The notes beneath the pieces are model-generated. The model was not told the DNA's origin and searched no databases. It worked only from the letters and a program-made list of their open reading frames with translations. From contig CM059193.1 in the NCBI GenBank assembly GCA_030323885.1, positions 71,081,997 to 71,145,996 on the forward strand: a stretch of 64,000 nt of DNA, written 5' to 3'. The stretch is from Branchipolynoe longqiensis (taxonomy: Eukaryota; Annelida; Polychaeta; Phyllodocida; Polynoidae). Within the stretch, counting starts at the first letter, position 1, and every line of letters begins with the position of its first letter. The translations under genes were made by a program, and so were the position numbers. Shown piece after piece: positions 35,454 through 44,400 of this stretch.

Positions 35454-38400
35454 CATATATATATTGCAGATGTTACAAATAGACTAGGAGCAATGACCCA
35501 GCCTTTTATTATCAATTTGTATGTAACACCAACTCTTTGTTGTGAATTTCTAAATAGCTATATATACCTAGCTAGGCATGCTTTCTTATTGAGGCTGTAT
35601 TTATACTGTCCATAGCATATAAGCCCGGGTACCCAGGCTTGTTTTCAATGCTGGCCAGTTGTAGTGTTGGTGTTATCTTAACACACCGTAGCTGCTGATA
35701 AATTATTTGATTGCCTGCATTTCAGTAGCAGATAGATAATTGGTTGGTATGGTTAGTAGCCTATGTTAGTTTTTTTGGATTTTCTTGGCATATATGTATT
35801 TTATTTTGTTCTACTCTTATTACTAGACTAGCCTACTCCTATTTACATATCATAGGCTTGTAGCTTTGAAGTAAACACTACCGTTATCGCTCCAGTGTTG
35901 CGTATTGATTAGGAATACCAGAGAGGCAGAGAGTGCACAAAACGCCCAACTTGTACAGTGTTTTGTGGCTTTGTGTGCATAGATTATAGATAGCTGAGTG
36001 CTCTCCGTTTGATAACATAGTTGGCATCATCCTCTGCAGTATGCCATTTTAATTAATTCAATCGACCACTGGGAAGTTCTTGAATTTTAGTGTGCAAAAT
36101 TAGTGTCAGATTTTATCCAGAAAGTTGACTAACCATCACTGATCACGTCATTGAAGGTAAGTAACTTAGTTTAGGAAAACATATTTGCGATGTGCGTACT
36201 GAATTTAGATGAAATATATTGATTCCCTCACCATGTTTTTCCTTTACATGTCAGCTCTGGAACAGCTCATTCTGATTCTCTGACTCAGATCAGCCCGCCC
36301 CCTCGAGGGGCCTTGCTAAGACTGCTTGCTCACCTCACTTCTCCAGGATTTTGGGTCACAGCTTTTGGTAGTTACTCCCGCAGCACTGTCAGGGTAGGGG
36401 TGAATCTTTTATGTAAGCTTTTGGCTGTTTTACTATAGAACAAAGTAATTTGAAAGATTTTCTTCCGTTCAAATTTACCTTAAAATTTAGGTTAGGCGAA
36501 TAATATGACTAGCTGGACCGCGTTCAGGGTACGCCTCCGAGTCGACTCCGGGATGTCTTTTTGACCTATATGCGTTCAGGGTGCGCCTCCGAGTCGTCTC
36601 GCTTTTCAGACAGGAGGCAAAAAGCGCCTCGAAAATGGCCGCCAAATTCAGTGGTTTCAGCCAATCAGAGCTCTTCTTTTCAATTGCAAATGGCTGCCCC
36701 CTATGGAGGCGGCCATTTTCGAGGTAACCTCATGCCGTTCAGACTAGTGCGATGTCCAGAATTTCTTCAGGGCACTTCGGAGGCGTACCTTGAACACAGC
36801 CCATGTTTAAGTTCCATTCAAACTCTTTCTATTGGTATAGGCATTGGCTACACGCGCGCGGGCCGTATTCGTAGCCTGGCGGTCTAGACATATGGCAGTG
36901 TCTGCGCATGCGTCCTAGTTCCTCACGTATCTTTAGCCTCTTTAGCTATGCATACATGAGCCAAGATTTGGCTACAAATAGAGTGGCATTATGTGGAACA
37001 ACATCAAATATACTTTTAAATGGGTGGAAATAGTTTTAAATAACATAATTAGATCGTAGCAGTGAATAGATTTGTGCTTTTTGTTTTATTTACATTCGCG
37101 ATAACGCCGCCAATGCGGCGGCGGCAGTGTTCATATCGCTCGGATTTTGGGTTTAATTTGACCGAATTTCACTTATTTAGTAAGTCATGCTCCTAAATAA
37201 CATTATTTAATAAGAGTAGAGCTTAGCAGATTAGACCAATGTAAAGAGCTCATTCTAAAGGTTATAATTCCAAAGTTTCATGATATTCTATAAACAATTC
37301 ACGATTCTATTGAGTGTATCACTTTCAGGCGCCGACCGATGCACATCAAATCGCGGCACGCGATGAGCGACGCCGCTAACCTAAATTTGCCCGTTGAAAC
37401 ATGCCTGATACTCATTATATAATAGGAGTAGAGCTTAGCAGATTAGACCAATGTAAAGAGCTCATTCTAAAGGTTTTAAATCCAAAGTTTCATGTTATTC
37501 TATAGAATTGGCTGGGAGTCAGTTGATATAACACTACGTCCACCATGACAAATTTCAAACGGATGTGCGTGCATTCCGCGAAACACATGCGTGCGCATCC
37601 TCACATACGCCTAGACCGCCAGGCTACGCGTAGACACTATGATTGGTATATCATTTATGTTCCATTGGGATAAAAAATACTTCTTTATTTTAATCACACA
37701 TAACTAATACCGACCCGCCCCCCACCCAGGGGGGAGGCTAAGGACTAACACGTGTATAGATTAGTTAGACGAATCTTACCTGGGTATAGATGATGGATAA
37801 CTATTGTTTTACCGAGGTAGGAGCCTCGGGTAGACGTGGGCGAGGGAGAAGGAAGCACATCCGGGTCCAGCAATCTTTACCTACTAATTCAGGATAAAAA
37901 TGATTCCAAAAAACCAAAAAACTATGGTCATGTGACCTAATCTTGGTACAAGTGATTGAATAGACGTGGCAGGGCGTGGTGGGTGGGCCCTCGCCCACGT
38001 CTACCCGAGGCTCCTACCTCGGTAAAACAATAGTTATCGATCATCTATACCCAGGTAAGATTCGTCTAACTAATCTATTTTACCTCGGTATACCGCCTCT
38101 GGCTAGCCGCAGGCTAGGGAGACCTTTACGTAATATCATTTTTATCCTGATATTCCTGTTAGTTACTATTCTATTATCAAGTCTTATGTAAGTATGTTTG
38201 TACAATTGTTATGACAAAAAAGCGAAAAAGTGCACTTTGTCTCACCTGTGTCTTTTAGTTGGTGAGTAGCCTCTGTGCGATAGGTTGAGGCTTCTCTAGT
38301 CGCTTGTGATAATGTTTTGCAAACGATCTAGCAGTTTTCCATCCTGCATGAGCCAGGATCCGTTTCACGGAAACTAATCTATTTTACCTCGGTATACCGC

Positions 38401-41400
38401 CTCTGGCTAGCCGCAGGCTAGGGAGACCTTTACGTAATATCATTTTTATCCTGATATTCCTGTTAGTTACTATTCTATTATCAAGTCTTATGTAAGTATG
38501 TTTGTACAATTGTTATGACAAAAAAAGCGAAAAAGTGCACTTTGTCTCACCTGTGTCTTTTAGTTGGTGAGTAGCCTCTGTGCGATAGGTTGAGGCTTCT
38601 CTAGTCGCTTGTGATAATGTTTTGCAAACGATCTAGCAGTTTTCCATCCTGCATGAGCCAGGATCCGTTTCACGGAAATGCCAAGTAATCTGGCCTTAGA
38701 TACCATTGCACCACGTGTAGAGTGCGATGAATATCTGTTTGTGTTTACTCCTGAAAGTTTTAACACAGTCATGGTCCATCTGGCGAGGGTGTCCCTCGAA
38801 ATGCCCTTGTGTGGCTTAATAAAGCTCACCAAAAGCTGCCTTGAGTTGCGTATTGTTCGTGTCTTGGATATATATGTCCGTATTGCGGAGACTACACATA
38901 ACTTGCGATCCTCTGTGAAACTAGTGACACTTATTGTCGACAGGGGATCACCTAAACGATTTGATTTCAACAAAGTTGTTAGATCAAACGTTGCTTCCTT
39001 GCTATCGATTTCAAGACCATTGAGCGACAGGGCGACTATAGTTTGGCCCCTGTGTCCTGTAACGAGCAGAAGGAGCAAAGCTACTTTGAAGCCTAATAGC
39101 TTAACGTCCAGGAACTTATTCTCTGGCCAGTCCTTGAAGAGTTTAAACACAAGAGAAACATCCCAAAACCTATTATATTTGGGTTTGGGAGGGTTCCTCT
39201 GATAAATTGATCGTATGATCCAGCAAATAACATGATGTTTTCCCATTGTTTCGCCATTAATCCTAGGTAGGATTATTGAGAGCGCACATCTGGCTGCATT
39301 GATAGCGCCATACCCTAAACCTTCGTCTTCCAAAAAACGTAGGAAACGTCCTACCTGGGATATTGTTGGGTTCATAGGCTTAACTTTCTTAAGTAAGCAA
39401 TAAATACCCCATTTCTTTAAATACGTGGTATACATTTTTACAGTTCCCTTCCTCCAGGCGTGAGAGACCAAACGTTGTTGTGTAATCTTATCCAAGCCGA
39501 ATTGTTCCAAATATTTATTTTTAAAAAAAGGAATGCTACCAAAGGAGTCGCCGACACGTTTCCGTGGCGCGCTAACGGTCCCTGATGTTTCAGATTTCCT
39601 CGGTATCTTGGGAAGCATAGCATGCTTTTGGCCGTCGCGACTAGTCTCGCTAGCCAGGGTTGAGTGTCCCATTCGGGGACGATGAGGATGGCGTGTGTTT
39701 TCTCCATTACTATCTTTCGGGCGACTTTGCTAATAATGGTAAAAGGGGGGAAAATGTAAAAGAAATGATTTTGCCAAGTTAGCGAGAAGGCATCTATGTG
39801 CCAAGCATGTGGTTCTGGGTGCCACGAAACATATTTCTCCAGTTTAAAGTTATTACGTGAAGCAAATAAATCTATATCCGGCCAGCCCCATAATTTACAG
39901 ATTTGTTTGAAAATTGATGGGTTTAGTGACCACTCTAAGTGGTCATGGAAATGGCGACTCATCTTATCGGCAAGGCAATTCTGCGTTCCGGGTATGTGTG
40001 TTATTGTTAACCAGACGTCAAACTTTTGCGCCCAATTCCAAATGAGTAGTGCCAACTCGTTACACTTAATAGATTTTGTACCTCCCATATTTCTGACATA
40101 AGCCATGGCTGTGGTGTTATCCGTAAGGATACAAACATTATTTTTGGGTACTTTAACAAGGCTGGTTAAACCTAAGTAAATGGCTCGTAATTCTAAAACA
40201 TTAATATGTTCAGAAATTTCTGATTCTAGCCATCGTCCCCCCGTTGCTACATCATTGCGATGTGCCCCCCAACCTTGGAGTGACGCGTCAGTCGTAACTG
40301 TAGTATTGGGCTCACCCATTCGAATGGGATTGGGGGAGTTATCAAAGTGACTTAGCCACCAAAAAATGTCGGCTAATCCACTTGCAGAGATAAACATTGT
40401 CTTTTCAAAGTTACCCTTGGCGCGGGCCAAAGCTAGATTTTTATCGATTTCCAGGGACTTAATGTGTGCGGCCCCATATAGAATAGCAGGGCTGTATGAA
40501 ATCATTATACCGATTAAGACTGCGACCTGTCTTATCTTTGGCCTAGAAATGTCTAACAGCTGTATCGCTGTGTCCCGCAGCTTATCTTTCTTTTGTTGTG
40601 TAAGTGACACGGTCATGGCCGTCGTGTTCAAAATGAAACCTAGACACTTAAGCTGCTTAGTAGGAGAAAACACAGATTTCTTAGCATGGATGAAGAAACC
40701 CAAGTTTGAGAACAGTTGACATAAATCTTGAACGGCGAGTTCGCATTGTTCGAAAGATTGTCCCATAATGAAAGAATCATCAATGTATGGAAACATACAA
40801 TGACCCAGTTTAGCCATGTGTGAAAAAACCGGTTTCAACAACTTAGTAAAAAGTCATGGCGCACACGCCAAACCATTAGGTACGCAGGTAAATTAAAAAA
40901 GCTGGTCATTCCAAACAAACCGTAAATATTTTCGAAACCCCTCTTGAATAGGGACGGTATAGTAAGCATCTCTTAAATCAACACTCGCTAGCCAACACTC
41001 TGGGGTGATCAGATCACGAGCTGTTTCTAAAGAAAACATTTTGAAATGTTGGTATTCAATGATTTCATTCAATTTAGTTAAGTCTAAAATCATGCGAACA
41101 GACCCATCTGGTTTAGGAGTGGAGAAAATATTGGAAATGAATTCACCTTTAGTATGTTGTACTCGTTTGACAATGCCTTTGGCTTCAAAAACCCCAACCT
41201 GTTCATTTAGTTGCAATTTTTCGTGTGAATTGAACTTATATGGAAAAGGTGCTCTTTTCTGTACAGGGAATTCTGTGAAAGGAATAGCAATGCCTCTAAC
41301 AATACTAAGAACTGGTTAATTGTTGCCATTGTTCTAAACAATTAACAATGTTGCCCGCTTGAAAAAGGCTTACGTCAGTTTGAGTTTCCTCTGTGACCAT

Positions 41401-44400
41401 GTCAGGGCCAGGCTGCTGAAAAGTTTGTGTGGCGTTCTCTACTTGTTCCCTGGTTTGGGGAACTGCGGCTTGGGGACAAAGTCCCGTTTGTAACCGCGGT
41501 TGTCGTTCCAGTTTGAGGATTGTCTGTCACCTCGACCTCTTCCCCTCTGGCTGAATGCGAAGGATGGGCCTCCCCTGAACGGCCTTCCTCCTCGGCGGAA
41601 GCGAAAATCCGTGCGGCTGCGGCGGAACCCGAGTGGGTTTTGTGATTTACGGCCTTTGAGTTCCGTGTTCTTAGCACTCTTAGTGTCCACCTCTACCTGC
41701 TTGTACAAATAAGCAAGCTGACCCCCAAACATCTTGGACTTGTCCAGAGGTTTGCCTTTGATGGGGGTAGGTCCGGAATAGACGGTGTATTCCTTGCCGT
41801 CATGGTCCGTCATCTTCTTTGACCGGGTGACCTCTTTGCCCGCGCGGTGGTGACGGATTTAAAGACATTTTCGAAGCGGCGATGTGTCATATAGTTGCTC
41901 GCTGCAGCGAGCAAGGCAATGCCCCTATCCATTACCCGAGCTAAGGACGAGAACTTATTCTCGGTCTGCATGCGGTTAGCAATGGGGAGAATAGAAGTCA
42001 AGGAGCCCAAAACTGCCTTATGAATTACAGAAAGGGCAGTTTCATAGCGGCGACGTTCGTCGGACAGATGGATGCCAGCATCCATCTCCTTACACACCGT
42101 AGCGGGAATACCTTTGACGCCGGAAATCTGTTCCGTCAATTTATTAATGACCTCAACTGGTTTGAACGTTGTAAAGTGGCCATTGACGGTATTCCTCATC
42201 ATGGTTGTGGTACGCACCTTCTTCGCCTTTTTCTTGACAATCTTCTTGCCAACCTTAGCGCCTATTTTGGCGTACACTCCCGCGCGTTCCGTATCGGAAT
42301 CTGATTCCGTGGGAGAGGAGTCGTTTGACGAGTCCGAGGACGAGTCTTTCTTTTTCTTTTTCTTTTTCTTTGACTTCTTAGGGCGTTTAGCGTTTGAGGC
42401 TTTGGTGAACTCGTCACCTGAGCTGCTCACAGTGCGGCGTTTCTTGCCGCGCGCTTTCGGTTTCGGAACCTCGGGGGCCGACACCGTGTCCTCCTCGTCA
42501 TCCGAAAAGTCCTCCCAATCCTCATCAGGGATTTGGGGAGGGCCCGAATAGGAAAGAGCCTGGAATTGGCGCATCTTGTCCTCCATCATGGCTGCCATCT
42601 TAGCCTCCCAATCACTTGGTTGAGGTGGCTGGTCACTGTCCCGGTCGGAAACCTGTGCCCCGGGCTGTGGAGACGGCGGAGCCATAGGCACTGGTGACGA
42701 ATCGTAATCCGTAGGGGCAATGCCCTCTGCTGCCGCAGGCTGCTTATTCCGCCGAGTGGCCATCGGTTCCTGTAACGACAAAGGTGTTACTTAACCGGAA
42801 TCATCTCAACGACACAAAGTGTAACCAGTAAACTGGGTTGAGGTATATGGTACAGAATAGCGTGTATTACAACGTTTCAGTACAGGCGTGAAGCTAAGTT
42901 TTGCCGTAGGGTTATGGTAACGAAACCAACCAAACGGGGGGGGTATCGATCCAAAGATCGCCCACTCTCTCTGTTCCGTACACTTCTCCCACCCGCGGCT
43001 ACGACGCCAGCAAGTTGGAGAAAATATTACGAAACTCGGAGGTTCGCCTTAAAACCGGTCTGGGGTGTTTATAAAAAACACCCAGAAGCATCCCCAACAA
43101 CATCCTCTATTCAGGATCCGGGAGAATTTTCTTAGGAAATGAGCAACTCGGGTTACCATTTCTCCCTGTCTCAAAAACAGGTGTCGATAGAACAAAGGAC
43201 TATCGGTTTCGTAAGTGCCAGCGGCACGCAGTGTTCTATCCTCAAGTAAAAAACACGTACAAAGTCCAAATTGGACCTGAGAAAGTTCTGAACTTTCATA
43301 ATGTGATGCTATAATGCATCATACACAGTTTATACTAAATTTTTCATTACTTACTTTGTGATTAAGTAGAGTTAGTAGATAAATCCTGTTGGAGCAACTC
43401 ACAAACGTCCTCCCGTTGTGAGTCACTTATGCTAATTGCTGGACCCGGATGTGCTTCCTTCTCCCTAGCCTGCGGCTAGCCAGAGGCGGTATACCGAGGT
43501 AAAATATATATATATATACATAAACAATACCCATACTCAACGAGGTGGAAAATGAATTCACCAGAATCCAGCACCCGGAAACGGAAACAGCTCGTCGAAC
43601 GTCGGGCCGCAGCAAACAGGGTGGACGACAGCGATTGGTTAATATATATATACTCATGTTGAATCGCATAATAAATCAATAATTCTCCGAGCGTTTATAT
43701 GTATATGTCAATAGACTCGTTTGTAATTCTAAACTTCCATGTTTATGCCAAATTGTTCTGTATTTCTATTAATTTAGAATAAAATTGACGTTTTGCTGTC
43801 TATCGACAAACGTTCAATGGCCGTACGCATTTGTTTTGCTCTCGATGCCGTTTTCAGCGCATGCGCAGTCGGAATTACAAATCAATGTCAGAGGTCGGTC
43901 CTAAACATTGCTTATTCATATTAAGTAATATTAGGTACTCGCTACTCCAAACTGAATTTTTCTTTTCATGAAGTTAATTTGTAAATGGTCGAGCTGGAAA
44001 GCTCTTATCAATCTGATTACAAATATATATAATATTGGAAAATTGGTCTATTAGTTCCTGAGTTATGGATTTTTTAATATTTAAGTTTTTCCTTTAATTT
44101 TACACACATTCTTCATGATTCTGCAAATGCTTAAATCCTGATGTTTGAGGCTGCGTGCTGAAGGCAAATTGTGCATGTTGCCGGCAACATGCGTAATTCA
44201 AAATTCTGACTACGGGCTTGATATTATGAATACCTAGACACCATTCGTAGCATGCGCTGCTATGATCGAAGCTGACTTCCGGCAGTAGATTCAAAGACTA
44301 GATTCATTCCCTACCTGGCCATCGACGAAGACAGATCATTGATTTCAAGTAATTATCCTGAGAATTTTATCCATCCCACCCACCCATACTTTATGATAGC

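Larger units (their letters stand above)
37757..43504 (-). mobile_element. DIRS-like tyrosine-recombinase retrotransposon B
   Basis: About 5.75 kb, same order as element A: ORF1, RT/RNase H/methyltransferase-like, overlapping recombinase. The termini are aaaatagattagttagacga-type snap-back sequence at the left and ctgcggctagccagaggcgg tataccgaggtaaaa at the right. It sits in intron 1 of ACTL6, in the same orientation as the gene. Internal 304-bp tandem duplication at the recombinase 3' end, two in-frame stops and a deletion in RT, and a frameshift in ORF1 show it is no longer autonomous. Confidence 0.9.
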
